A stretch of DNA of 64,000 nt from Pseudidiomarina woesei (GTDB lineage: Bacteria > Pseudomonadota > Gammaproteobacteria > Enterobacterales > Alteromonadaceae). The notes beneath the pieces were generated by a model that saw nothing but the letters and a program-made list of their open reading frames with translations, made no database searches and was not told the origin of the DNA. Positions within the stretch are counted from its first letter, which is position 1. Each line of letters opens with the position of its first letter. The position numbers were made by a program, and so were the translations under genes. Shown here piece by piece: positions 49,371 to 57,100 of the stretch. The DNA lies in NCBI RefSeq assembly GCF_001418345.1, contig NZ_LIPW01000006.1, positions 43,140-107,139 of the forward strand, in the 5' to 3' direction.

Positions 49371-49430
49371 TGTTGAATTCAACACTAACGGTTGATTTCA
49401 ATAACGTCACGATTGAATTCAACACTAACC
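49363..49430. repeat. Palindrome and direct repeats between the two REPs
   Basis: 49363-49392 is a 30-bp palindrome centred on GAATTC with one mismatched pair, overlapping the amidohydrolase stop. The 17-bp TTGAATTCAACACTAAC occurs at 49373-49389 and again at 49413-49429, with a partial copy (TTGATTTCAATAACG) between. No coding sequence seen here. Confidence 0.7.
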
Positions 49431-49445
49431 GTGATAAAGCCACGT

Positions 49446-49468
49446 CCCGGCGTAGAACGCCGGGCTAC
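49446..49468 (-). repeat. GTAG-headed REP element, right copy (inverted)
   Basis: Exact 23-bp reverse complement of 49329-49351; the two form a BIME-like inverted pair with about 95 bp between. It ends 8 bp from the probable 3' end of 6S RNA. Confidence 0.8.
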
Positions 49469-49475
49469 AAAGGGT

Positions 49476-49659
49476 GACCACCCAGAATGCCGCTGCGTGC
49501 CTTGGCCCTTGAACCCACTGGTTCAAGGCGGGGCGCAATTGAAACGACCGCAGGCTTCTCGATACGAGTCGAGCTTGCTCAATAGTCGCCCAGTGAGCCC
49601 CTTTACTGCTAGCATCGGCTCAGGGACATCGGCTTGCTGGCGCACATCCCAGGCAGTCA
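49476..49659 (-). ncRNA. ssrS: 6S RNA
   Basis: On the - strand, just downstream of zapA, the sequence matches E. coli 6S RNA in order: GATGTCCCTGAGCCGATG, later GGGCTCACTGGGCGACTATT, GAGCAAGCTCG, GAGAAGCCTGCGGTCG, then CCTTGAACCAGTGGGTTCAA and GCAGCGGCATTCTGGG. The ends pair (TGCCTGGGATG with CATTCTGGGTGG, using G-U pairs) to close the long rod around the promoter-like bubble that binds sigma70 RNA polymerase. The length of about 184 nt equals the usual size. Exact ends are estimated from that helix. Confidence 0.88.
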
Positions 49660-49670
49660 TAATTTGCTGG

Positions 49671-49976
49671 TTAACGTCCGGGGCGTTGATCAGCCATTGC
49701 TTGTTCAAGCGTGGCTTGCAGTAATTGCAGTTTTTCTTCGAGATCAGCAATACGTTGCTGCTGTTGTTTCTCTTGCTGAGCAAACTCATGGCACAAGTTA
49801 AGTGCCGCCATGACTGCAATCTGCTCCGGATTCGACAATTTTGTCATACCACGAATAGTTTCAAGCTTGGTATTTAATCGATCGGCGGCTTGCTGCAAAG
49901 CGACTTCTTGCCCTGGCGGACAGTTCACTTTGTAGTTACGGTCCATTAATCGTATGTCTAAAGTCCGTTGACTCAT
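49671..49976 (-). CDS. zapA: Cell division protein ZapA
   Basis: 101 residues: N-terminal globular part (LDIRLMDRNYKVNCPPGQEVALQQAADRLN) and a C-terminal coiled coil (QEKQQQQRIADLEEKLQLLQ). ZapA crosslinks FtsZ filaments at the division ring. 6S RNA begins about 12 bp past its stop, as in E. coli, so 6S is probably transcribed from a promoter inside zapA or processed from the zapA transcript. Confidence 0.93.
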   Translation of the reverse strand: MSQRTLDIRLMDRNYKVNCPPGQEVALQQAADRLNTKLETIRGMTKLSNPEQIAVMAALNLCHEFAQQEKQQQQRIADLEEKLQLLQATLEQAMADQRPGR

Positions 49977-50113
49977 GCCGCTTCCTCTGTACTTGGACTA
50001 TTCTTATCTTTCGCTGGTCGCTATTATGGCACGGGTAAGCGGTACTTGTCAGCTAGCCTGAGCAGCTTTGCAATGGTAGGATGTGCGTAAAGAACGTTAA
50101 GAGAACAAAAGCT

Positions 50114-50701
50114 ATGCAACAAACCGGTGGCGCAGACGCTAACTTACTAAATTATGACCGTTTAACTGAGTTTTTTGAACAAAACGGTATGCTCTCCAAT
50201 GGCGCGGAAGTGCACGGTATTTTAACCGGTATGATTGCCGGCGGTGCAAGCCTTAAGGGCGATGACTGGCTATTATTGCTCAGTGATCTGATTCACGAAG
50301 GGCAATCTTTTCCCCCCGCAGTGACGGAACGCTTAAAAGCGCTCGCAGCCGATATTTGCGCGAGCATGCGTGACCCTGATTTGGGTTTTAATTTGATTCT
50401 GCCAAGTGATCATGAATCCTTAGGTGAACGTTTAACTAGCATGATTGGCTGGGTGCAGTCGTTTCTTGTTGGCTTTGGGGTTAATCAAACGAACCTAACT
50501 GGCTTGTCAGACGATGTTCGCGAAGTGATTGACGACATGGTTGAAATTGCCAAGCTTGATTTTGCTGTCGACGAAGACGAAGAAGCCGAACGCGCTTTCT
50601 TTGAGGTAGCCGAGTACTTACGCATTTCAGCTATGTTATGTTTCAACGAGTTGGGGCTAAAATCGGGCGCCGACTGCAAAACCAACCAAGTTCTGCATTA
50701 A
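50114..50701 (+). CDS. ygfB: UPF0149 family protein YgfB
   Basis: 195 residues, all-helical, acidic. Features of YgfB: AEVHGILTGMIAGG near the N-terminus, the SDHESLGERLTSMIGWVQSFLVGFG segment and the C-terminal DEDEEAERAFFEVAEYLRISAMLCFNEL. Its role is not well established in most bacteria. Divergent from zapA, upstream of pepP-ubiH-ubiI, as in E. coli. Start ATG at 50114 aligns with the family; the frame is open to 50081. Confidence 0.92.
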   Translation: MQQTGGADANLLNYDRLTEFFEQNGMLSNGAEVHGILTGMIAGGASLKGDDWLLLLSDLIHEGQSFPPAVTERLKALAADICASMRDPDLGFNLILPSDHESLGERLTSMIGWVQSFLVGFGVNQTNLTGLSDDVREVIDDMVEIAKLDFAVDEDEEAERAFFEVAEYLRISAMLCFNELGLKSGADCKTNQVLH

Positions 50702-50726
50702 CTCAGGCTATAAGTTGTAGGGTCAT

Positions 50727-52049
50727 ATGAAGCTTTCGCTGCCGTTAGACGAGTTCAAAAAGCGCCGTGCGCATATTTTAAAAAAGTTAACCAAGGCATC
50801 GCCAAATGCGATGGCGGTTATTCCCGGCGCGCAGCTGCAAACACGCAGCCGTGATACGGAATACCCGTTTCGCCAAGACAGTGACTTTTTTTACTTAACC
50901 GGGTTTGACGAGCCTAACGCCTTGTTGGTTTTGGCGCCGAACGCCGATGACCCCGTGCAAATATATTGCCAACCCACTAGCCCGAGCGAAGAAGTTTGGC
51001 ATGGCCGTCGGCTTGGCGTCGATAAAGCGGCTGATGCACTTGGCGTAGACTTTGCTGCCAGTAGTGAAGACGCCGACGACTATTTGTTTGCCTTGCTAGA
51101 CGGCGCGGAGCAGGTGTTTTATCCGCATGACAAACCCGAATTGGCAGCGCAACTGAGTATGATTGCTGATGAGCTTCGCGCAGCCCCGAAAAAGGGCCAT
51201 CAAGCGCCTACCGCGTGGGTAGATATCAACCCGTGGTTGGCAGATATGCGCATTATCAAGAGCCCAGCAGAACTTGACCTGATGCGTCAAGCGGCAGCCA
51301 TTAGTGTGGCCGCCCATAAACGCGCGATGCGCTTTGCGAAGCCCGGTAAATTTGAATACCAAGTCGCAGCAGAAATACATCATGAATTTGCCATGCACGG
51401 TGCGTTGTCACCGGCCTACGGTACTATTTGTGGCGGTGGCGAAAATGCCTGCATTTTGCACTACACCGAAAATCAAAGTGAACTGCGCGATGGCGATTTG
51501 CTGCTCATTGACGCAGGTGCTGAGTTTGCTGGTTATGCCGGTGACATTACCCGAACCTTCCCAGTCAACGGCCGCTTTAGCGCCGAGCAAAAAGCCCTGT
51601 ATAACGTGGTGCTTGCGGCGCAAGAAGCGGCGCTTGCCACATTAAAGCCCGGTAGTGACATGGCCAAAGCATTTGAAGCCGCCGGTGACGTGCTAACCAC
51701 GGGATTGCACGAGCTCGGCATATTGCAGGGCGACGCGCGTGACCTGATGGAAAACCACGCTTTCCGGCCGTTTATGATTCATGGTCTTGGCCATTGGTTA
51801 GGCCTTGATGTGCATGACGTGGGCACTTACACCCAAGCTGGTAAAAAGCGTAAGTTTGAACCTGGCATGGTTTTAACTATTGAGCCTGGCATTTATATTC
51901 CAACCGGCACCGAAGGTGTGGATAGTAAGTGGCACGGCATTGGTATTCGTATTGAAGACGACGTCATTATTACCGAAACGGGCCATGAAAACATGACCGC
52001 TGCGGTACCCAAAACGGTCGAAGAGATAGAGCAATGGATGGCCGGGTAA
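50727..52049 (+). CDS. pepP: Xaa-Pro aminopeptidase
   Basis: 440 residues; removes N-terminal residues before proline. N-terminal domain (SRDTEYPFRQDSDFFYLTGF) and a pita-bread metallopeptidase domain with the five ligands in LLIDAGAEFAGYAGDITRTFPV, HGLGHWLGLDVHDVG, LTIEPGIYIP and RIEDDVII. The 3' end overlaps ubiH by 16 bp, so the two are probably translationally coupled. Confidence 0.95.
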   Translation: MKLSLPLDEFKKRRAHILKKLTKASPNAMAVIPGAQLQTRSRDTEYPFRQDSDFFYLTGFDEPNALLVLAPNADDPVQIYCQPTSPSEEVWHGRRLGVDKAADALGVDFAASSEDADDYLFALLDGAEQVFYPHDKPELAAQLSMIADELRAAPKKGHQAPTAWVDINPWLADMRIIKSPAELDLMRQAAAISVAAHKRAMRFAKPGKFEYQVAAEIHHEFAMHGALSPAYGTICGGGENACILHYTENQSELRDGDLLLIDAGAEFAGYAGDITRTFPVNGRFSAEQKALYNVVLAAQEAALATLKPGSDMAKAFEAAGDVLTTGLHELGILQGDARDLMENHAFRPFMIHGLGHWLGLDVHDVGTYTQAGKKRKFEPGMVLTIEPGIYIPTGTEGVDSKWHGIGIRIEDDVIITETGHENMTAAVPKTVEEIEQWMAG

Positions 52050-53236
52050 ACGCAGCTGAGCCGCAGATGGCGCCGTTGGTTATTGCTGGCGGCGGGCTGG
52101 TTGGCGCCTTAACTGCGCTATTGATAGCCCGCGGCAGGCCCAACTGGACCGTTCACGTGCTTGAACCACAAGCGAATGGCCCAGCCATGGACAAGCGTAC
52201 GATTGCCTTGGCGGCCGCCACAGTGACGTTATTAGAGCGCATTGGCGTATGGCAACAGGTTGCTGAGTTAGCCAGCCCAATTGAACATATTCATGTGAGC
52301 GATCGCGGACATTTAGGTATGACGCGCTTGCATGCCTCGCAACATGACGTTGCAGCTATGGGCCAAGTGATTACTGCGGCAGCACTGAATACCGCACTGT
52401 ATAAAGCGTGTTTAGCACAAACTAATATTACTTGGCATGGTGGCGCTTGGTTTAAAAGCGCTGAACGCCATGCCAATCATATTAACGTTGACTATCAAAT
52501 TAAGCACAACGACAGCGAACAAACCCACACCATGGCCGCTCAGTTGCTGGTGGGGGCCGATGGCGCGCGCTCGCAAGTGCGTGCAGACGCCGGTATTGCG
52601 ATGGCGCACACCGACTACCAGCAGTTCGGTATTATCGCCACGTTAACCTTGTCAGAAGACCTTCAAGGTTGGGCTTATGAGCGTTTTACAGACACCGGGC
52701 CCATTGCCTTATTACCCATGGCAGAACGCCAAGCCTCATTGGTGTGGAGCCTTGCACCAGAGCAAGCTAATAGCATATTGCAGCTGCCAGACCACGAGTT
52801 TTTAGCACAGTGCCAAAAGGCCTTTGGCTATCGGGCAGGGCGCTTTGTTGCGGTGAAAGACAAAGTGCAATACCCACTGCAACTGCACCTGGCGCAAACT
52901 AGCATTGCGCACCGCACGGTGCTTATTGGCAACGCGTCGCATACCTTGCACCCTATAGCCGGGCAAGGCTTTAACTTGGGCGTGCGCGACGCCATTGCGC
53001 TTGCCGAGCAGTTAACTGGCGCGCAGGAACCGGGCAGTTACAAGGTGCTGAGTGCTTATAACAAACAGCGCCAAAGTGACTACCAACGAATTATTGGCCT
53101 AACTGACAGCTTAGTGCGTGGCTTTTCGAACCAACATGTGCCCTTAGTCATGGGGCGCAATATCGCTTTATTTGGGCTCGATAATTTGCCGCCTTTGCGT
53201 GATATTTTCGCCAGACAAACCATGGGGTTTCAGTAA
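52034..53236 (+). CDS. ubiH: 2-octaprenyl-6-methoxyphenol hydroxylase UbiH
   Basis: 400-residue FAD-dependent monooxygenase of ubiquinone synthesis. FAD-binding GGGLVGALTALLIARG at the N-terminus, the DG motif QLLVGADGARSQVR in the middle and the GNASHTLHPIAGQGFNLGVRDA motif near the C-terminus. Assigned UbiH from gene order (pepP-ubiH-ubiI) as well as motifs. ATG overlaps the end of pepP. Confidence 0.92.
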   Translation: MDGRVNAAEPQMAPLVIAGGGLVGALTALLIARGRPNWTVHVLEPQANGPAMDKRTIALAAATVTLLERIGVWQQVAELASPIEHIHVSDRGHLGMTRLHASQHDVAAMGQVITAAALNTALYKACLAQTNITWHGGAWFKSAERHANHINVDYQIKHNDSEQTHTMAAQLLVGADGARSQVRADAGIAMAHTDYQQFGIIATLTLSEDLQGWAYERFTDTGPIALLPMAERQASLVWSLAPEQANSILQLPDHEFLAQCQKAFGYRAGRFVAVKDKVQYPLQLHLAQTSIAHRTVLIGNASHTLHPIAGQGFNLGVRDAIALAEQLTGAQEPGSYKVLSAYNKQRQSDYQRIIGLTDSLVRGFSNQHVPLVMGRNIALFGLDNLPPLRDIFARQTMGFQ

Positions 53237-53239
53237 CAC

Positions 53240-54388
53240 ATGAACCACCAAAAAATCATCATTGTGGGGGCCGGCATGATTGGCCTCAGCATGGCTTTAG
53301 GCTTACGCCAACAGGGCCATCAGGTTGATGTGATTGAACGTGGTTCACGCCCTGAGTATGGCCAAGAACCTGAATTACGCGTTAGTGCCTTAGCACATCA
53401 CAGCCGCGACTTGTTGCAGCAACTTGGCGTGTGGCAACAGCTACCAAGTCAACGTTTAGGCCCTTATACCGCTATGGACGTGTGGGATCACGATAGCTTC
53501 GGGCGTATTGAGTTTGCGGCCAACGAAGTGAACGCCGATGACTTAGGCGCAATTGTTGAAAACCGCGTGTTAGAACAGGTGTTGTGGGACGCGGCATTAC
53601 AGGCGGGGGTTAGCATTCACGCCGGCGTAGCGGTTGCCGAACATAGTGTTAATGAGCAGCAGGTGTCGATTAGCCTAGTCAATGGGCAAAAATTCTATGG
53701 CGACTATCTTATTGCCGCTGACGGCAATCGGTCGACCATTCGCGAGCGAGCGCGCTTGCCGCTAAGTTTTTGGGACTACCAGCAAACGGGTATTGTCGCT
53801 GTTATTAACACCGAGTTACCGCACCAAGGTATTGCCCGCCAAGTGTTTTTACCAAGCGGGCCCATTGCTTGGTTGCCGCTCAATAATCCGCATCAAGTGT
53901 CGTTAGTGTGGTCGGCAGACACTGAGCTAGCAGAACAACTGCAAGCGCTTGACGACAAAGCCTTTATGCAGCGCCTACAGGCTGCGAGCGATAGCTGCCT
54001 TGGGCAATTGCAGCTCGCCTCGCAACGCGCAGGGTTTCCGCTGCGCATGCAATATGCCCAACGTTGGCTGCAGCAGCGCTTAATATTGATTGGCGACGCC
54101 GCTCACAGCATTCACCCACTTGCAGGGCAGGGGGCAAACCTCGGTTTTGGTGACGTCATTGACTTGTTGCAGGTGTTTGCCGACCAACCATCGCCAAAAT
54201 CTTTGCGGGCTTGGGAGCGCCAACGAAAAGCCGCTGCAGTGACCATGATCACAGCCATGGAAGCCTTCAAACGCGGTTTCGGTAGCGCTAATCCGTTGCT
54301 AAAACTAGCCCGTGGTGTGGGTTTTCAGGTGGCTAATAACACCAAGCCGCTCAAACGCATGCTAGTGAAAGCAGCGCTTGGTGAATAG
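53240..54388 (+). CDS. ubiI: 2-octaprenylphenol hydroxylase UbiI (VisC)
   Basis: 382-residue paralogue of UbiH: VGAGMIGLSMALGLRQQG dinucleotide fold, YLIAADGNRSTIRERARLPL and GDAAHSIHPLAGQGANLGFGDV. Carries out C5 hydroxylation in ubiquinone synthesis. It is the third gene of the pepP-ubiH-ubiI operon, 3 bp after ubiH, and its stop directly abuts the convergent LysR gene. Confidence 0.9.
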   Translation: MNHQKIIIVGAGMIGLSMALGLRQQGHQVDVIERGSRPEYGQEPELRVSALAHHSRDLLQQLGVWQQLPSQRLGPYTAMDVWDHDSFGRIEFAANEVNADDLGAIVENRVLEQVLWDAALQAGVSIHAGVAVAEHSVNEQQVSISLVNGQKFYGDYLIAADGNRSTIRERARLPLSFWDYQQTGIVAVINTELPHQGIARQVFLPSGPIAWLPLNNPHQVSLVWSADTELAEQLQALDDKAFMQRLQAASDSCLGQLQLASQRAGFPLRMQYAQRWLQQRLILIGDAAHSIHPLAGQGANLGFGDVIDLLQVFADQPSPKSLRAWERQRKAAAVTMITAMEAFKRGFGSANPLLKLARGVGFQVANNTKPLKRMLVKAALGE

Positions 54389-55246
54389 CTAAATACGTTC
54401 TTGAATAAATTGTGCCAGTTGCCGCGCCGCTTGGTTGTCGGCGTCGGCTTGCCACATGGCCACGTTCACCTCACCTAGTTCGGGCAAGGCTGTGGTGCCG
54501 TTGCGCTGCAGTCGCGCTAAATTATCGGGCACCGTGCTTTGTGCCAGCACAGTCAACCCAAGGCCGCTTTCAATAGCTGCCGTTAAGCCCGAAAAATCAG
54601 CGTTGGTAAAACTAATACGCACGGGAATATTAGCCTGACGTAGCGCCGTTAAAGCGCGGCGCCGATAAATACACCCCTCAGGTGCCACAACCAAAGGCAA
54701 TGGCTCTTGCCCGTGCTGTATGTCGTGCTGGGCACCCACCCAAACCAACGGCTCTTGTTTTAATATCACCATGCCAGGGCGCATGGATTTTTTGTCGGGC
54801 TCTTTTAAGGCAATCACTAAATCAAAATGCGCTTGCTCGTCTTTCAGCAAATCTTTGCTCAGCGCTGAGGTTACTGACAGCGACACATTCGGGTAGGCCT
54901 GTGCAAATTGCCCGAGCACCTGGGGCAGAATTTTGCTAGCAAATTCACTGGGAATACCTAAGCGTACTTGCCCCGAAACCGAGGGCTCGGTAAAGCGCGC
55001 AATAATTTGATCATTTAAACCCAATAACTGCCGCGCTTGCTCAAGTAATTCACTACCCGCTGGCGTTAGGTGAATGCGCCCACCGCTGCGACTGAGTAAC
55101 GACACCCCAAGCAGCTCTTCTAAGCGCTGTAACTGCAGGCTAATGGCGGGTTGCGAGCGATTTAACTGCTGCGCAGCAGCGGTATAACTTTGCAGTTCAT
55201 AAATGCTAATAAAGGCGCGTAAAGCTTCTAACGGGAGGTGCTGCAT
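54389..55246 (-). CDS. LysR family transcriptional regulator
   Basis: 285 residues: winged helix-turn-helix at the N-terminus (LEALRAFISIYELQSYTAAAQQLNRSQPAISLQLQRLEELLG) and a periplasmic-binding-like effector domain (VRLGIPSEFA, LTVLAQSTVP). It sits between ubiI and gcvT, which are adjacent in many gammaproteobacteria, and is divergent from gcvT with a 208-bp gap. Control of gcvTHP is possible from position but it does not look like GcvA; target unknown. Confidence 0.88.
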   Translation of the reverse strand: MQHLPLEALRAFISIYELQSYTAAAQQLNRSQPAISLQLQRLEELLGVSLLSRSGGRIHLTPAGSELLEQARQLLGLNDQIIARFTEPSVSGQVRLGIPSEFASKILPQVLGQFAQAYPNVSLSVTSALSKDLLKDEQAHFDLVIALKEPDKKSMRPGMVILKQEPLVWVGAQHDIQHGQEPLPLVVAPEGCIYRRRALTALRQANIPVRISFTNADFSGLTAAIESGLGLTVLAQSTVPDNLARLQRNGTTALPELGEVNVAMWQADADNQAARQLAQFIQERI

Positions 55247-55350
55247 GATTTCTGCTCACAAAACAGGCGTTTTTCGTTAATTTGATAACTGTAATTTATA
55301 CGATTTACAAACTTATTTAAAATTTTTATGAAAGCATAAGTAATATTCAT

Positions 55351-55379
55351 TTGTTGCGAGGGCTTTCGACCTCTATAAT
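55351..55379 (+). promoter_or_regulatory. Sigma70 promoter of gcvT
   Basis: TTGTTG (55351-55356), 17-bp spacer, TATAAT (55374-55379), about 75 bp before the gcvT ATG. I looked for a glycine riboswitch in this leader and saw none. Confidence 0.7.
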
Positions 55380-55454
55380 TCGCGGTAATTTTTTGAATGC
55401 GCGCACAGCTAAAAAACAGACTGCGCATCCACAACAAAAAAGGACAATTAGGTC

Positions 55455-56537
55455 ATGGCAAATCGTACTCCTTTATATGACGCGCACGTAAAAGCTGGCG
55501 CGAAAATGGTGGACTTTCACGGCTGGGACATGCCGCTAAATTATGGCTCGCAAATTGAAGAGCATAACGCGGTGCGTAACGACTCAGGCGTTTTTGATGT
55601 ATCGCACATGACCATTGTTGATGTGTCTGGTATTGATGCAAAACCTTTCTTACGCCATTTATTGGCCAACGACGTGGCCAAATTAAGCATTCCTGGTAAA
55701 GCGCTCTACAGCGGCATGCTGAACGAGCAAGGTGGCGTAATTGACGACTTGATTGCCTATTTCTTCTCGGACGAATCATACCGCTTGGTGGTGAACTCGG
55801 CCACCCGTGAACAAGACATGGCGTGGATCAACAAAGCCGCCGGCAGCTTCAAAGTCACTATTACCGAGCAACCAACTTTGGGCATGCTTGCGTTACAAGG
55901 GCCGAAAGCCGAAGAAAAACTTAAATTAGTACTGGGCGACGAAGCGTTTGCTGCAGTAGATGGCATGAAGCCATTTATGTCACAGCAAGTGGGCGATTAT
56001 TTCATCGCAACCACCGGTTACACCGGCGAAAAAGGCTATGAAATTGCTGTGCCTGGCGACAAACTTGAGCCGTTATGGGACGCCTTATTGAACGTTGGCG
56101 TTCAGCCATGTGGTTTGGGCGCACGTGACACCTTGCGTTTAGAAGCAGGCATGAACTTGTACGGGCAAGACATGGACGAGAGCGTCACCCCATTAGAAGC
56201 AAACATGGGCTGGAGCGTAGCGTTTGAACCTGCTGATCGTCAATTTATCGGTCGTGAAGCATTAGAACAGCAAAAAGCAGCTGGCCATGCCAAGCTAGTT
56301 GGCTTGGTGATGAAAGACAAAGGCGTATTGCGCCACGGCCAAAAAGTGATCGTAGAGGGCGGCGAAGGCGTTATTACTTCGGGCACCTTCTCACCAACCT
56401 TAGGCTTCTCGATTGCTATGGCGCGCGTGCCAGCAACCGTAGGTGACACCGCCGAGGTGGAAATTCGCAAAAAATTAGTTACAGTAAGCGTGGTTAAACC
56501 TAGCTTCGTGCGTAACGGCAAGTCGGTACTTGCTTAA
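55455..56537 (+). CDS. gcvT: Glycine cleavage system T protein (aminomethyltransferase)
   Basis: 360 residues. Takes the aminomethyl group from lipoyl-GcvH, releases ammonia and forms 5,10-methylene-THF. Family motifs: [69 protein letters not shown] and a C-terminal [18 protein letters not shown]. The N-terminal [18 protein letters not shown] is complete. First gene of gcvTHP; its stop lies in a 12-bp tandem repeat. Confidence 0.97.
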   Translation: MANRTPLYDAHVKAGAKMVDFHGWDMPLNYGSQIEEHNAVRNDSGVFDVSHMTIVDVSGIDAKPFLRHLLANDVAKLSIPGKALYSGMLNEQGGVIDDLIAYFFSDESYRLVVNSATREQDMAWINKAAGSFKVTITEQPTLGMLALQGPKAEEKLKLVLGDEAFAAVDGMKPFMSQQVGDYFIATTGYTGEKGYEIAVPGDKLEPLWDALLNVGVQPCGLGARDTLRLEAGMNLYGQDMDESVTPLEANMGWSVAFEPADRQFIGREALEQQKAAGHAKLVGLVMKDKGVLRHGQKVIVEGGEGVITSGTFSPTLGFSIAMARVPATVGDTAEVEIRKKLVTVSVVKPSFVRNGKSVLA

Positions 56538-56561
56538 GTACTTGCGTAAGTACTTGCCTAA
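56526..56561 (+). repeat. Three 12-bp tandem repeats at the gcvT stop
   Basis: GTACTTGCTTAA, GTACTTGCGTAA, GTACTTGCCTAA in a row; the first unit carries the final Thr/Leu-Ala codons region and the TAA stop of gcvT. Units differ at one base each, in keeping with replication slippage. Confidence 0.85.
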
Positions 56562-56616
56562 GCGTTCACAACCTTTTGATGAATTGAGTATCTGAATTAT
56601 TTATAAGGAACAGAAC

Positions 56617-57006
56617 ATGAGCAATATTCCAAAGGAACTTAAGTACGCGTCAACGCACGAGTGGGTGCGCAACGAAGGCGACGGCATTTTCACCGTAGGT
56701 ATTACTGAGCACGCACAAGACTTGCTTGGCGATATGGTGTTCGTTGAATTACCTGAAGTAGGCGACGCGGTTGCCGCTGGTGACGACGTTGCCGTGTGTG
56801 AGTCAGTAAAAGCTGCGTCTGACATTTATGCGCCAATTGCTGGTGAAATTGTTGAAGTAAACGAAGAACTTGAAGATGCGCCAGAAACCGTAAATAACGA
56901 CCCATTTGGTGACGGCTGGTTATTCAAAATTAAAGCCGAAGACCCAAGTGAGGTTGAAGGCTTGCTTGATGCCGAAGGTTATCAAGCAGTTATCGACGAA
57001 GACTAA
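56617..57006 (+). CDS. gcvH: Glycine cleavage system H protein
   Basis: 129-residue lipoyl carrier. The lipoylated lysine is in [14 protein letters not shown] (about residue 65), with [15 protein letters not shown] and [17 protein letters not shown] motifs ([11 protein letters not shown]). Shuttles the aminomethyl group between GcvP, GcvT and GcvL. A hairpin terminator follows before gcvP. Confidence 0.96.
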   Translation: MSNIPKELKYASTHEWVRNEGDGIFTVGITEHAQDLLGDMVFVELPEVGDAVAAGDDVAVCESVKAASDIYAPIAGEIVEVNEELEDAPETVNNDPFGDGWLFKIKAEDPSEVEGLLDAEGYQAVIDED

Positions 57007-57023
57007 GCGCTCGTTTTGTGAAC

Positions 57024-57052
57024 AAGCCCCGGCCAATTTTGCCGGGGTTTTG
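57024..57052 (+). terminator. Hairpin terminator/attenuator between gcvH and gcvP
   Basis: CCCCGGC (57027-57033) pairs with GCCGGGG (57041-57047), extended by A-T and G-U pairs, then TTTTG. It would lower gcvP transcription relative to gcvTH. Confidence 0.7.
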
Positions 57053-57100
57053 TGTTTCAATTGTCTTGTATCAACCCGAAAGCTAGGGGACTTGAAGTAA

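Noticed and set aside
49392..49819. Open frames on both strands over the 3' end of zapA and the downstream gap
   Set aside because: They cover the 6S RNA sequence and run antisense or out of frame to zapA; no ribosome sites or known domains.
55250..55454. Search for a glycine riboswitch in the gcvT leader
   Set aside because: No conserved aptamer core or tandem arrangement visible; only an ordinary sigma70 promoter.
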